A DNA stretch of 64,000 nt from Staphylococcus haemolyticus (GTDB lineage Bacteria > Bacillota > Bacilli > Staphylococcales > Staphylococcaceae), in assembly GCF_006094395.1 (NCBI RefSeq), contig NZ_CP035291.1, positions 2,232,001 through 2,296,000 of the forward strand, read 5' to 3'. Numbering within the stretch: the first letter of the stretch is position 1; every line of letters starts with the position of its first letter. The notes under the pieces were generated by a model that was not told where the DNA came from, ran no database searches, and saw nothing but the letters and a program-made list of their open reading frames with translations. Below, piece by piece: positions 7,696 through 18,038 of the stretch. Made by a program: the position numbers and the translations under genes.

Positions 7696-9756
7696 CTAAA
7701 AATCGATTGTAGATTTTAAATACTCTAAATCATTATAGGAAGTGAATATTATTGTTTCCTCTTTCCCTCTTATAAAGCCACTTTTGTATTTAAGACCTAA
7801 TACAAAAGAATTACTGAATTTAAATAAATCATATTTATAATGTTTATATATTTCAAATAAATCTTTCACAGTATAACTTTGTCTGTCTTTAATTCTAAAA
7901 CGACCAGTTAGGTTTGTAGCTATTGAAGTGGATAATTTCAGCTCTTTTATTAAATTATTTATATAGTGTTTTCTATCTGCATGATTTTTAAATAACTCAT
8001 TAGCTAACTCATAGATTTCAGATGGATAAGGCGATTCAGTCATATTTTCAAGCAACGTATAAGTTTTAATTTCTAAACCTTCAAAATATCCTTTTTTGGC
8101 ATTATTAGTCGGCCAACTTTTCAAATTAATAATTCTATTTTCTAATTTTTCATCGATAGATTTTAAATAATAAATTAATGGTCCCATTCCTTCTATCGTT
8201 TGAGAAAGCCCACTATTATATTCTTCAACTATTTCACCAGTTTTATTATTTATTTTAATATAGCTTTTTCCTACTTCACTTAATTTTTTAAATAGATCAT
8301 CAAAATCAAACTCTATGTTATTATCCCTTAAAATATTAGGTAAGTTTTTAGCTATTTCTGGAAAATCAGTTCCAGTTACAGAAGATTTTAGCAAAGTAAG
8401 AGAATCTTCATTACATAAATATTTTAAATCATTTATTAACAATTCCTTGTTGGGATACCAAGTTATATTCTTGTTTCGCACCTTATTTACGACTTGTCTC
8501 AATTCATTATCCTTACATAAAATATAATCAGCATTACTATTTTCTAATTCTTCAACTAGTTTTAAATGAGTTTCATTAGACTTACGACCTAAATCACTAA
8601 TTTTTCCTATTGCTATTATTTTATGACCTGAATAAAACTTAGTTTGACTATTAAATGCTCTAATAGCATTAATCATCGCCGGTAATGAAGCATTATGTGT
8701 ATCATCAAGTAATGTTAATTTATGAGTTTTCGCATGTATCTCTTTTAAGGCTAATATTTTAGAAAACGGTTTGAAATTATTTAGTAATTCTTGTTTTATT
8801 GGTAAATTTAAACTTTTAAGTGTTAAGATACTTGCTAATGTGTTAGAAACCATTCCTTCACTAATAGTATTGAGTCGATAAATTTCACTTTTATTTTCTT
8901 GGTTAGTAATTGATAATTCAATACTTCCTTTGTTGTACTTAATGTTATCAACAGTTAAATCCGCCTTTGCGTCTTTATTAATACTATAAGTTAACACATT
9001 ACTTGCATTTTCATGTGCTTTATCAATTAAATAATCTGCATATAACGTGTCTTTATTAATAATTGCCACTCCAGTGGTTGAAGAAAGACCGTCAAAAATT
9101 CTAGTTTTGATCTTAGCTATATCTTTAACTGACTTAAATGTAGAAAAATGCGCTTCACCAATACCTGTAATAATTGCTATGTCTGGTTTTAAAAAAGTAG
9201 AGGTATTTTCAAGATAATTAATCGCATTCATGGATGTTTCAATAACAGCAAAGTCAGGATTTTTTATTAATTTCAGCATATTATTGTAAATAGCTGCTCT
9301 AACATTATTATTCCCTCTATTTTCAAGTACATTATAATCACCCAACAAGCTTGTAATTAACATTCTAGTAGAACTTTTACCCATTGATCCAGTTATAGCA
9401 ATAACTGGGTTTGTGTATTGATTTCTTATATATATAGCTAATTGTTTAAATGCTTGAACAGAATCTTCTACAATTATTTGAGGGATTTCAAATTTTAAGT
9501 CAGAAATGTAATTTTCAGTTATAATTAGTCCAATTTCTCCATTTTCTTTATTAACCAAATCATTACCGTCTAAAGCATTTTTATTTCTACCTAATTCTCT
9601 TGACCATGTTTCTTTGTTAGGAGAAAAATAAGCAGTTTTTTTACTATTTACAAATTTATAAATTGTTTCAAAATCATTTATCTCATTTGCTTCCTTATTG
9701 TGTGCGTCCTTTAATTCTCCACCTATAATATTAAATATCTTTTTAATTGTTAACAT
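7696..9756 (-). CDS. MurF-like Mur ligase with C-terminal degenerate peptidase S11-like domain
   Basis: A 686-residue protein, far longer than MurF (about 450). Residues 1-475 read as a MurF-type ATP-dependent ligase: P-loop GSMGKSST (123-130), ETSMNA (172-177), GIGEAH (198-203) and DDTHNASLPAM (351-361), the counterpart of MurF DxYNANP. Residues about 497-686 resemble a D-Ala-D-Ala carboxypeptidase (S11): IKINNKTGEIVEEY, then NLTGRFRIKDRQSYTVKDL, then KSGF in place of KTG. At the SxxK position it reads EGMGP (522-526), so catalytic Ser and Lys look lost. Function is unknown; I infer a dedicated peptidoglycan-precursor or peptide ligase with a substrate-binding tail. It starts 9 bp after the partner gene. 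A+T-rich, flanked by IS sequences. Confidence 0.75.
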   Translation of the reverse strand: MLTIKKIFNIIGGELKDAHNKEANEINDFETIYKFVNSKKTAYFSPNKETWSRELGRNKNALDGNDLVNKENGEIGLIITENYISDLKFEIPQIIVEDSVQAFKQLAIYIRNQYTNPVIAITGSMGKSSTRMLITSLLGDYNVLENRGNNNVRAAIYNNMLKLIKNPDFAVIETSMNAINYLENTSTFLKPDIAIITGIGEAHFSTFKSVKDIAKIKTRIFDGLSSTTGVAIINKDTLYADYLIDKAHENASNVLTYSINKDAKADLTVDNIKYNKGSIELSITNQENKSEIYRLNTISEGMVSNTLASILTLKSLNLPIKQELLNNFKPFSKILALKEIHAKTHKLTLLDDTHNASLPAMINAIRAFNSQTKFYSGHKIIAIGKISDLGRKSNETHLKLVEELENSNADYILCKDNELRQVVNKVRNKNITWYPNKELLINDLKYLCNEDSLTLLKSSVTGTDFPEIAKNLPNILRDNNIEFDFDDLFKKLSEVGKSYIKINNKTGEIVEEYNSGLSQTIEGMGPLIYYLKSIDEKLENRIINLKSWPTNNAKKGYFEGLEIKTYTLLENMTESPYPSEIYELANELFKNHADRKHYINNLIKELKLSTSIATNLTGRFRIKDRQSYTVKDLFEIYKHYKYDLFKFSNSFVLGLKYKSGFIRGKEETIIFTSYNDLEYLKSTIDF

Positions 9757-9765
9757 AATAATTAC

Positions 9766-11382
9766 CTAACCTTTAAATGCCTTTTGATATTGTACATATC
9801 CAGATAAATAATGTTCGATATCATCAATTCGAACACGATAACCGTGGTGTTTAATAAAGAAACTTCCTAGTATTCTTGATGGGTTTTTAAAATACATAGC
9901 AATTTCAGGATAAAAGAATCCAACTCTTTGGTAATCTGCTCTAATATTAATTACATCTATCAAATATTGTTCGTCTATCAAATTGTTTATCAATTCATCG
10001 CGACCCGTATCTTTCGCTTTTTGAACTAATCGATATGTGGCCATTAACATTTCTAAGAATGTTGGAAATGTTGTTTCACGATTTTTAATATAATCTAAGT
10101 AACTATTCACATTTTTGATTCCAAATTCAAAATATTTGTCTTGTGGATTAATTTGAACTAATTCATTCGTACAATATCCTAACCAATGATCATGATATTG
10201 CCAATATTTCTTCTCAATAAAACGGTCCATCAAATTTTCTACAGTTTTTAGCCATAGTTCATTTTCATCCTTTTGATACAATCTCAATAAAGCAAGCACT
10301 GCTTCACCATCGTAATAAATAATTCTGAACTTCTCTTTTACGCTTAAATCAGGATAATTCAATAAATGAGTTGTCTCATATGTATCTTCATCTATCATTG
10401 AAAGAATACCTTTAGCTACTTTCTGAGCTGAATCAAGAAATTTAGGATTATCTTCATGCTTTAAATATTCACAAACTGCGAATATAAATGAAGCATTTTG
10501 TCCTAATTTGATTTCATTTGCTCCCTCTGTATCATCAAAGATATAAGCTTTATCATCAACCTCTAACAGTTGATTTGAAATGACATAATCAATTGCTTTT
10601 TCAACAGGTTGTAAGCTTTTACCTACATAAGACAGACCCTCAATTAAGGCATAAGTAGAAGAAGAGTGTCTTAAAATATTGTAGAATCCAATTTCATTAT
10701 CAAAATGAGGAAAATATCCATAAATATATTTACCATTATCTAACAACATATTTTGTAAGAAATTAGTACTACTTTCAATTAATTGATCAATTTCATTATT
10801 TAAATCATTTACTTTTCTTAAACCTTTTTTATAGCCTTCGCTATATAGTTCATGTACTTCTTCATCACCTATAAAGAAACCTTGTGTATAGAATTTAATA
10901 ACTTCTTTTTCATTATAGAATTCACTAGAAAATGCCTTTTTATTTGTAGTATATTTGCGTAAATAATTATTGATGTTTTTTTCCGAAAGAAATAACTCTT
11001 TAGTAGTATTATCTGGTCGAACAAAAGCATTCGCGTTAATTTCTTCAGGTAATACTGCAAAATTCCATTGACTATCAAATGCTATACCAAAATCTACATA
11101 ATTTCTTCTTGTATTGATCAGTGTTTTTTTTAATTCTTTAAATAATATTTTTTCAGTCGACGTTACAATATCTAATTTAATCCACTCAGGAAGTTCCCCT
11201 GATTTCTTTTTAAATTTTAGTGCCAATTTTGAAATATCTTGTTTAAGATAATTAGTCTTTTTTAATAACTTAACCTGTGCTTTAACACTTGACTTACCTA
11301 AACTTAAAAAAACATAATTATTAATTTCAGTCTTATTATTTACTTCAGATATTAATTTCTCTAATTTATGTTCAAATTCCAT
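9766..11382 (-). CDS. Unknown protein, possible alpha/alpha-toroid, partner of Mur-like ligase
   Basis: A 538-residue soluble protein without signal peptide or membrane segments. The N-terminal about 190 residues are lysine-rich and unrecognised. The C-terminal about 330 residues are helical with recurring aromatic/acidic motifs: RHSSSTYALIEGL, GQNASFIFAVCEYL, YYDGEAVLALLRLY and KYWQYHDHWLGY. That pattern recalls (alpha/alpha)6 toroid folds of sugar-processing or cyclase-like enzymes, but no active site can be named. First gene of a two-gene unit with the Mur-like ligase; GGAGG lies just upstream of ATG 11382. Promoter elements would fall in the short AT-rich gap before IS1272-type copy 1. 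Co-occurrence implies a joint role in modifying a wall precursor or peptide; that is inference. Confidence 0.65.
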   Translation of the reverse strand: MEFEHKLEKLISEVNNKTEINNYVFLSLGKSSVKAQVKLLKKTNYLKQDISKLALKFKKKSGELPEWIKLDIVTSTEKILFKELKKTLINTRRNYVDFGIAFDSQWNFAVLPEEINANAFVRPDNTTKELFLSEKNINNYLRKYTTNKKAFSSEFYNEKEVIKFYTQGFFIGDEEVHELYSEGYKKGLRKVNDLNNEIDQLIESSTNFLQNMLLDNGKYIYGYFPHFDNEIGFYNILRHSSSTYALIEGLSYVGKSLQPVEKAIDYVISNQLLEVDDKAYIFDDTEGANEIKLGQNASFIFAVCEYLKHEDNPKFLDSAQKVAKGILSMIDEDTYETTHLLNYPDLSVKEKFRIIYYDGEAVLALLRLYQKDENELWLKTVENLMDRFIEKKYWQYHDHWLGYCTNELVQINPQDKYFEFGIKNVNSYLDYIKNRETTFPTFLEMLMATYRLVQKAKDTGRDELINNLIDEQYLIDVINIRADYQRVGFFYPEIAMYFKNPSRILGSFFIKHHGYRVRIDDIEHYLSGYVQYQKAFKG

Positions 11383-11476
11383 TGTTTCCTCCTTATTTTT
11401 AAATATTTATCCTATTTCCATTAATTTATATCATAGTATTTAAAATAAGAGTCTGGGACATAAACCCTAGAGAAAT

Positions 11477-11514
11477 AGCCAGTAAATGAGTTTTAACAAA
11501 TTCATTTACTGGCT
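11477..11514. repeat. Subterminal hairpin of IS1272-type element
   Basis: A 13-bp perfect stem (AGCCAGTAAATGA with TCATTTACTGGCT) extendable to about 17 bp around a small loop. It lies 28 bp inside the left end. The same hairpin is what copy 2 has replaced in an older element (see findings). Confidence 0.85.
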
Positions 11515-11718
11515 TCTTTATTTACAATACTCCGTATTGTTGGCTCGCTTTCTTAGGGGACAGCTTCAGCCTGTAGTCTTCAGCTTGTCCTGTTCCCTCA
11601 AGAGTCTCGCCAAAATACTTTGTATTTATATGTAATTTTACATTGTAATACTTTAAAAAAATAAAGCACTTTCGTATAATTTAATAAACATCACTAAACT
11701 AAATTAACGAGGTGCCTT

Positions 11719-13662
11719 ATGTATAAAAATTATAACATGACTCAACTTACTCTACCAATGGAAACTTCAGTTCTTATCCCCACAAATGATATTTCACGAC
11801 ATGTAAATGATATTGTTGAAACAATTCCTGACAATGAATTCGACGAATTCAGACATCACCGTGGTGCAACTTCGTACCATCCTAAAATGATGTTAAAAGT
11901 GATTCTATATGCCTACACACAATCTGTATTCTCAGGTCGTAAAATAGAAAAAATGCTTAATGATAGCATCCGAATGATGTGGCTATCACAAAATCAAAAA
12001 CCTTCTTATAAAACAATTAATCGATTTAGAGTAAATCCAAAAGTAGATGCTTTATTAGAATCTTTATTTATTCAATTTTACAGTCAGTGTGTAAAACAAA
12101 ATCTTATAGATGATAAAGCTATTTTTATTGATGGTACAAAAATTGAAGCAAATGCCAATCGATATACATTTGTATGGAAAAAGAGTATTCAAAACCATGA
12201 ATCAAAGATGAATGAGGATTCTAAAGCCCTCTACCATGAATTGGTAACCAATAAAATCATACCGGAAATTAAAGAAGATCATGATAATGAATTAACAAAA
12301 GAAGAAATAGATTTGATTGGTAGTCACTTAGATAAAGAAATCGAAGATTTAAACCAACATATCAACAATGAAAAATGTACTAAAACAAGAAAACAAATAC
12401 GTCTCAAAAGAACTAAAATCAAAAAATACAAAAAGCAAATCAATGATTATTTTGAGCGAAAGTATCGATACGAATTTCAAAAATCTATTTTAAAGGATAG
12501 AAATAGTTATTCTAAGACAGATCATGATGCGACATTTATGAGAATGAAAGAAGATCACATGAAAAATGGACAACTTAAGCCAGGGTATAATTTACAAATA
12601 GCGACAAATTCCCAATTTGTTTTATCTTATAATGTGTATCAAAATCCAACGGATACTAGAACGATGATTCCATTTTTAAATTCAATTCAAGAGACCTACG
12701 GTCATTTACCTGAATATATTGTAGCTGATGCAGGTTATGGTAGTGAATCAAATTATAAGGCAATTATAGATGACTTTAATCGAACGCCACTCATAACATA
12801 TGGAATGTTTATAAAAGATAAAACTAAAAAATATAAAAGTGACATCTTTAATACTCAAAATTGGAACTATGACGAAATTAATGACGAATTCATTTGTCCG
12901 AATAATAAACGGCTAGGTTTTAAAAGATATGCCTATCGTCATGATAAGTATGGTTATAAGCGAGACTTCAAATTATATGAATGTGATGATTGTTCAGAAT
13001 GTCCTCTGAAAAATCAATGTATGAACTTCAATTCAAAAACAAACAAAAAAATAATGAAGAATTATAACTGGGAATATTTTAAATCCCAAATTAACAAAAA
13101 GCTTTCAGAACCAGAAACAAAAAATATCTACAGTCAAAGAAAAATTGATGTGGAACCTGTTTTTGGATTTATGAAGGCTATTTTGGGTTTCACTCGGATG
13201 TCTGTCCGAGGACTCAATAAAGTCAAAAGAGAACTTGGTTTTGTATTAATGGCACTTAATATAAGAAAAGTAGTAGCTCAACGAGTTGAAAATAATCAAA
13301 AAATTTATAAAAAAGACAATTTCTATATTATTTCAATAGAAATTGTCTTTTTTCACTTATCCAAGAACTTTATGTCCCGGACTCACATTTTTTACTTGAA
13401 AATTAATTATTTTTTATCATTAATTTTTCTACGATTCTTACCTAATAGTAATGTTCCAATTGCAGCAAATAATGATCCTAAAATCACTCCATTTTTTTCA
13501 TCACTACCAGTACCTGGTAATTCATTATTTTCTTTTTCACTATCGGCATCGGCGTCAGCATCTGCGTCGGCATCACTGTCAGTATCGTCACCATTTCCGT
13601 TACCATTACTAGTAGCAAGTGTTATGTTGTTACCATATTTAGCCGTGTCATCAGTACCATAA
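11719..13662 (+). CDS. IS1182-family transposase (IS1272 type), copy 1
   Basis: The transposase begins at ATG 11719 after GAGG. Family features: N-terminal helical DNA-binding part (MYKNYNMTQLTLPMETSVL), first catalytic aspartate in FIDGTKIEANANRYTF, second in VADAGYGSESNY, a Cys cluster CDDCSECPLKNQC and the C-terminal glutamate in KIDVEPVFGFMKAILGF. About 555 codons lie inside the IS. There is no stop codon before the right end, so the frame runs 93 codons further, antisense through the 3' end of the sdr gene. An internal hairpin plus T-run at 13313-13352 would end transcripts before any stop. Identical to copy 2 up to the IS edge. Confidence 0.88.
   Translation: MYKNYNMTQLTLPMETSVLIPTNDISRHVNDIVETIPDNEFDEFRHHRGATSYHPKMMLKVILYAYTQSVFSGRKIEKMLNDSIRMMWLSQNQKPSYKTINRFRVNPKVDALLESLFIQFYSQCVKQNLIDDKAIFIDGTKIEANANRYTFVWKKSIQNHESKMNEDSKALYHELVTNKIIPEIKEDHDNELTKEEIDLIGSHLDKEIEDLNQHINNEKCTKTRKQIRLKRTKIKKYKKQINDYFERKYRYEFQKSILKDRNSYSKTDHDATFMRMKEDHMKNGQLKPGYNLQIATNSQFVLSYNVYQNPTDTRTMIPFLNSIQETYGHLPEYIVADAGYGSESNYKAIIDDFNRTPLITYGMFIKDKTKKYKSDIFNTQNWNYDEINDEFICPNNKRLGFKRYAYRHDKYGYKRDFKLYECDDCSECPLKNQCMNFNSKTNKKIMKNYNWEYFKSQINKKLSEPETKNIYSQRKIDVEPVFGFMKAILGFTRMSVRGLNKVKRELGFVLMALNIRKVVAQRVENNQKIYKKDNFYIISIEIVFFHLSKNFMSRTHIFYLKINYFLSLIFLRFLPNSNVPIAANNDPKITPFFSSLPVPGNSLFSFSLSASASASASASLSVSSPFPLPLLVASVMLLPYLAVSSVP
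13313..13352 (+). terminator. Terminator-like hairpin inside 3' end of transposase
   Basis: AAAGACAATTTCTAT pairs with ATAGAAATTGTCTTT and is followed by a T-run. It is inside the open frame, upstream of the right IS end. The same hairpin occurs in copy 2. Confidence 0.7.
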
Positions 13663-15659
13663 TATTTATTAGTTGTAACCATAGATGCCCATTGTTGGAT
13701 ATTTACGTTACCTTCTGAATCAAGCTGATATTTACTAACTACTTTGATAATGTAATGTGTATTTATATCTCCAAAATTAATGGGGGCAGTATTATCACCA
13801 TTAACAGAAATTGGATAATCATTAGTAACATTCTCATATTGAGAATAATCATAAATTCTATTGCTGTCTGGTAGATATTGATCATCTGCAACTTTATAAA
13901 TTTTAATTTCAGTACTATCATCGATAATTGTGCTACCGTTTGGTCCAGTACCGTTGATTGTAACTTCTGTATTGTTAGCTGTATATCTTAACGGATTAAC
14001 ATACACAGTTTGTTCGACTGTTTGATTATCTAAATCAAGGTGAGTAAATATACTTTAAATATTAGAATCACCTTCAACTTCAGGATACTGATAATCAACA
14101 GTGAAATTCTGATTATAAGCAGTATTAGCAGTTTTAAATGTCATATCGATATTTGTGTCTCTTGCTGGTACTTTTGATTTATCAATAAATGATGATAATG
14201 ATAAAGTTCCAGTAACATTTGAATGCGTATCAACGAAAACTGTAAATGTATATGTTGCACGTTTAGTAGCATCATCATACGTACCTGTTGCTATTATATC
14301 TCCATTACTATCTGCAATATCTGGTACAAAATATTGATCAGTTAGGTCAGATGGGATTGTATGTGAATCATAATCAATCGTCATTGTATCCCCACTATTA
14401 ACAGCATCATCGACAGTAATATCTGAATGATATGTAATTGGCTCATCCTCATGTGCTCGAATTATACCATCATTATTTTGACCTTCTTCAATATATTGAT
14501 TTGAAACTGTAATTAAGTCATTTACGTTTTGACCTTGACTTGCAGCTGCTAATTTATTCACAGCTAATCTACTTTTGGGTTGTATTGAACGCGTTGTATT
14601 TACATCACTCGTAGTTGCATAAGTTGTTTCAGAATCTTTTTTGTTTGAATCTGAATTAATTAACGCACTTAGTAATGCTTTATTATTTACATTGTTATAG
14701 TCAATATTAAGATTTTTAACACTTTTACTTGCTTCTTCTACTGAGCTACCAGAATTTTCAGCTACAAAGTTAGTTAATGCTTCTTCTTTAGCTGTGTTAT
14801 CAGTAGCGTTATCTAATTGAGTCTCAATATTTTTAAATGATGTATCTAAATTTGATGTGTTAACTGAATTATTTGAATTGCTAGTTACATCACTTGAATT
14901 ATTATTTTCAACAGATGTCTGCTCATTTGAATTAACTTCTGGTGTTTGAGCGTCTTTTTGTTCAGGATTAGATTCTATACTAACGTCTTTATTGGCTTCT
15001 TTAGAATCGCTTTCTGTGCTCGATTGTAGTTCGTTATGAGTTGAGTCTGCTGAAATTTTTGATTCTTACTTAGTTGTTTCTTCTGTACTTGGTTGTTCTG
15101 ATTTAGCTTCATTAGTTGCGTCATTATTAGAATTTAGGGTACTTTGACTTTCCTCTGTAGATGCTTTTTTTGTTGTTTTTTCACTAATTGATTTTTCTGC
15201 AGAATTATTTTGTGATGGTTCTTCTGAACTTAATGTCTCTGTAGAATTTGAATTTTTACTAGTTTCAATGCTATTATTTTCATTTGTAACTTCTTGAGAA
15301 CTTACATCTTGATTTGATGAATTTTCTGTACTTTCTTGTTTACTAGTTTCATTTGAAATTTCGTTGTTAGATGCATTTTCAGATGAATTATTATCTACAT
15401 CTGTTTCAACATTTTGTTTTGTTACATCAACTTGTTCTGGATTAACCTGTGATAGTGTAGTGCTCTCTGATGTTTGTACATTACCTTTAGCTTTTACATT
15501 TTGTTCTTCATTACTATTAGTAGTTGTAGAAACTTGATCCTTCTCAGCTGCTTTTGCTTCATCATTTGCACTGCCAAAAATCAATGCTGCGCCAACCAAT
15601 ATAGATGCTGTCCTTACTGTAAACTTTCTAATCGAATATTTATTTTGTTTATTTTTCAA
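13407..15659 (-). pseudogene. Sdr-type YSIRK/LPXTG surface adhesin with two in-frame stops
   Basis: In one uninterrupted frame lie: a YSIRK signal peptide ([19 protein letters not shown]), a long Ser/Thr/Asn/Glu-rich segment, an N2-N3-type ligand-binding region (TYTFTVFVDTHSNV and VNPLRYTANNTEVTINGTG are Sdr/Clf hallmarks), a very short acidic repeat (DTDSDADADADADADSE), then LPGTG, a hydrophobic helix and KNRRK. Two TAA codons break it at 15066-15068 and 14055-14057; no frameshift is present. A complete version would be about 750 residues. I choose TTG 15659, 8 nt after AAAGAG; GTG 15668 overlaps the site. Position beside the FMN reductase/Cof genes matches sdrCDE of S. aureus. IS1272-type copy 1 lies just downstream. 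Confidence 0.85.
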
Positions 15660-15828
15660 ACAGAACACTCTTTAAACGAATTATAAATCGACCTAAATTC
15701 ATTAATAATTTTAATTTAAAGATTAATTATTTTTTATTCTTAAATCATGAATAATAAGGTGGTTGTGCTACACTTCTATATTTTTTATAAATGGTTTGCT
15801 AAAATATTCTTTTTTTAAACAATACAAA

Positions 15829-15850
15829 AAGAACGATAATTATCGTTCTT
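15829..15850 (-). terminator. Terminator after FMN reductase gene
   Basis: The 22-bp perfect palindrome AAGAACGATAATTATCGTTCTT is followed by TTTTTG on the minus strand, 57 bp past the stop of the upstream gene. The rest of 15669-15906 is AT-rich and must carry the sdr promoter; no clear element was assigned. Confidence 0.8.
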
Positions 15851-15906
15851 AAAAAACTAGTTTCTACTATTATATATATATATGTGTTTTTTTAGGTAAT
15901 TAAAAT

Positions 15907-16473
15907 TTATTTTAAATGTTCGTACGGACTGTTATTCACAAATGATACAATTTGGTCTACAAATAATTTTGCACGCAACTGAAATTGGTCATCATCAAGA
16001 TATAATGTACCATCGTCAAGTTTACTGTAGTCTGAGTCATGTGTAGCAATTTGTGTAGGCACAGCGATACCTAATAAACTGCGTACAATAACACGTAAAT
16101 GTGATAATGGTTCTGAACTTACGATTCCTCCACTATTACCGATTAATCCTACTGGTTTCATTTTGACATAATCCATATTGATATGATCTAATGCATTTTT
16201 TAAGATGCCAGAATATGAACCATGATAATTAGGAGTTCCAAGTACTAAGAAGTCTGCTGCCATTACTTTTTCTTGAAAATCTTTAATATTGGTTTTAATT
16301 TCATCGATAGACGGCGTTGTCCCAGAAAAGTCTAATTGATTTAATGGGCGTTCTGCTAAGTCATAAATATCAACATCTAAATCATGTGTATCAAACTGTC
16401 CCACTAAGTATTTAGCTAACGCATTTGTATGTGAGCCAACTTTGGCACTACCAACAATTATAAGTCCTTTCAT
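15907..16473 (-). CDS. NADPH-dependent FMN reductase-like flavoprotein
   Basis: A 188-residue flavodoxin-fold reductase of the NADPH-dependent FMN reductase/azoreductase family. The FMN phosphate loop [16 protein letters not shown] lies at the N-terminus, the loop [20 protein letters not shown] in the middle and [16 protein letters not shown] follows. It probably reduces FMN, quinones or azo compounds with NADPH; the physiological substrate is unknown. It lies 22 bp after the Cof-type phosphatase gene in the same direction, so the two may be co-transcribed. AGAGGTG precedes the ATG at a rather long 12-nt spacing. Confidence 0.85.
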   Translation of the reverse strand: MKGLIIVGSAKVGSHTNALAKYLVGQFDTHDLDVDIYDLAERPLNQLDFSGTTPSIDEIKTNIKDFQEKVMAADFLVLGTPNYHGSYSGILKNALDHINMDYVKMKPVGLIGNSGGIVSSEPLSHLRVIVRSLLGIAVPTQIATHDSDYSKLDDGTLYLDDDQFQLRAKLFVDQIVSFVNNSPYEHLK

Positions 16474-16495
16474 TTCTACTATACACCTCTTAATA

Positions 16496-17365
16496 TTAAT
16501 TATTTTCTTCTTTCAATAACTTCATGATGGCTTTTCCAACACCACTATTTTCATTGGTATCAGTTACATATTTAGCAACTGCTTTAACTTCTGGCATAGC
16601 GTTTTCTACTGCGACCGGATAACCTACACGTTCTAGCATTGACACGTCATTCAAATTATCACCTAATGCCATAACGTCTTTTAAATCAATATTTAATTGG
16701 TTAGCAATAGACTCTAACGCGATTCCTTTTTGCGCGTCAGAATGTGTAATTTCAAGATTTCCGCGTGAAGATGATGAAACGGCTAAACTTGGAATAGCTG
16801 AAAGTTCTGCTCCAATGGCGTTTATTTTCTCTAAATCGGGATTAAAGGCTAACACTTTCATGATTAATTCTCCCGGGATATCTTCAATTTCTTCATAACT
16901 ATTTACAACTTTTAATGTGCCATTATCTATACGCTTTTGAATGCCTTGTTTAATCTTTTCAACATCCGCTTCTTGTCCTGCTTGTTTAGCAATATCTAAA
17001 TATATATCTAAATCTTTAGTAGGATCTTCTGTATAAATCCCTCTATTAGTGTAAATTTGATAATATACGTCATCTTTATCTAGAATTGATTTAATGCGTT
17101 CCACTAATTCATGATTCAAATTAGACGTATTCATAATATTAAATGATTCATCACGTACTTCCGCACCATTTAAACAAATATATGGTACGCTTAAATCTGT
17201 CTCAGCTACAGGTGTATTCGCTTCATAAAATGCACGACCTGTCGCAATGGCAACTGTTATCCCTTGTGATTGTGCAAATTTTATTGCATCAACATTTTCT
17301 TGAGAAATTTCATGTGCAGCATTTAACAATGTGCCATCCATATCTGTTGCTATTAATTTAATCAT
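16496..17365 (-). CDS. Cof-type HAD phosphatase
   Basis: A 289-residue HAD-superfamily class IIB phosphatase. Motif I is [11 protein letters not shown] at the N-terminus, motif II AIATGR, motif III the lysine in DAQKGIALE, and motif [14 protein letters not shown]. Length and C2-type cap match Cof/YwpJ-like sugar-phosphate or flavin-phosphate phosphatases. I chose MIKLIATDM (ATG 17363-17365), 7 nt after GAGGT, over an ATG 18 bp upstream. The preferred substrate cannot be read from sequence; association with an FMN reductase suggests a flavin or sugar phosphate only weakly. Confidence 0.88.
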   Translation of the reverse strand: MIKLIATDMDGTLLNAAHEISQENVDAIKFAQSQGITVAIATGRAFYEANTPVAETDLSVPYICLNGAEVRDESFNIMNTSNLNHELVERIKSILDKDDVYYQIYTNRGIYTEDPTKDLDIYLDIAKQAGQEADVEKIKQGIQKRIDNGTLKVVNSYEEIEDIPGELIMKVLAFNPDLEKINAIGAELSAIPSLAVSSSSRGNLEITHSDAQKGIALESIANQLNIDLKDVMALGDNLNDVSMLERVGYPVAVENAMPEVKAVAKYVTDTNENSGVGKAIMKLLKEENN

Positions 17366-17501
17366 ACAGTTACCTCGTTTCATTCTCTTAATTAATTGCT
17401 ATTTATCTTGAAAAAACCATCTTAAAGTTAAAATTTAAAATCTCAACTTGAACACTTAATTCACGTGTATTATTTTAACAAATATAGCTCAATTTGTACG
17501 C

Positions 17502-17987
<486 letters not shown>

Positions 17988-18038
17988 TCACTTATGATAC
18001 AATACTCATTGTCTATTTTAACATTTGGAGATGTGATT

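Larger units (their letters stand above)
11449..13384 (+). mobile_element. IS1272-type element (IS1182 family), copy 1
   Basis: A 1936-bp insertion sequence bounded by inverted ends GAGTCTGGGACATAAA (11449-11464) and, reverse-complemented, GAGTCCGGGACATAAA (13369-13384). It carries one transposase gene on the plus strand. A subterminal perfect hairpin lies at 11477-11514 and a terminator-like hairpin near the right end. It matches copy 2 (24524-26459) in length and, as far as I compared, in sequence. No target duplication is visible, as expected for IS1272, reported to replace inverted repeats rather than duplicate a target. It sits 22 bp past the sdr stop codon, where a terminator would be expected. 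Confidence 0.9.
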
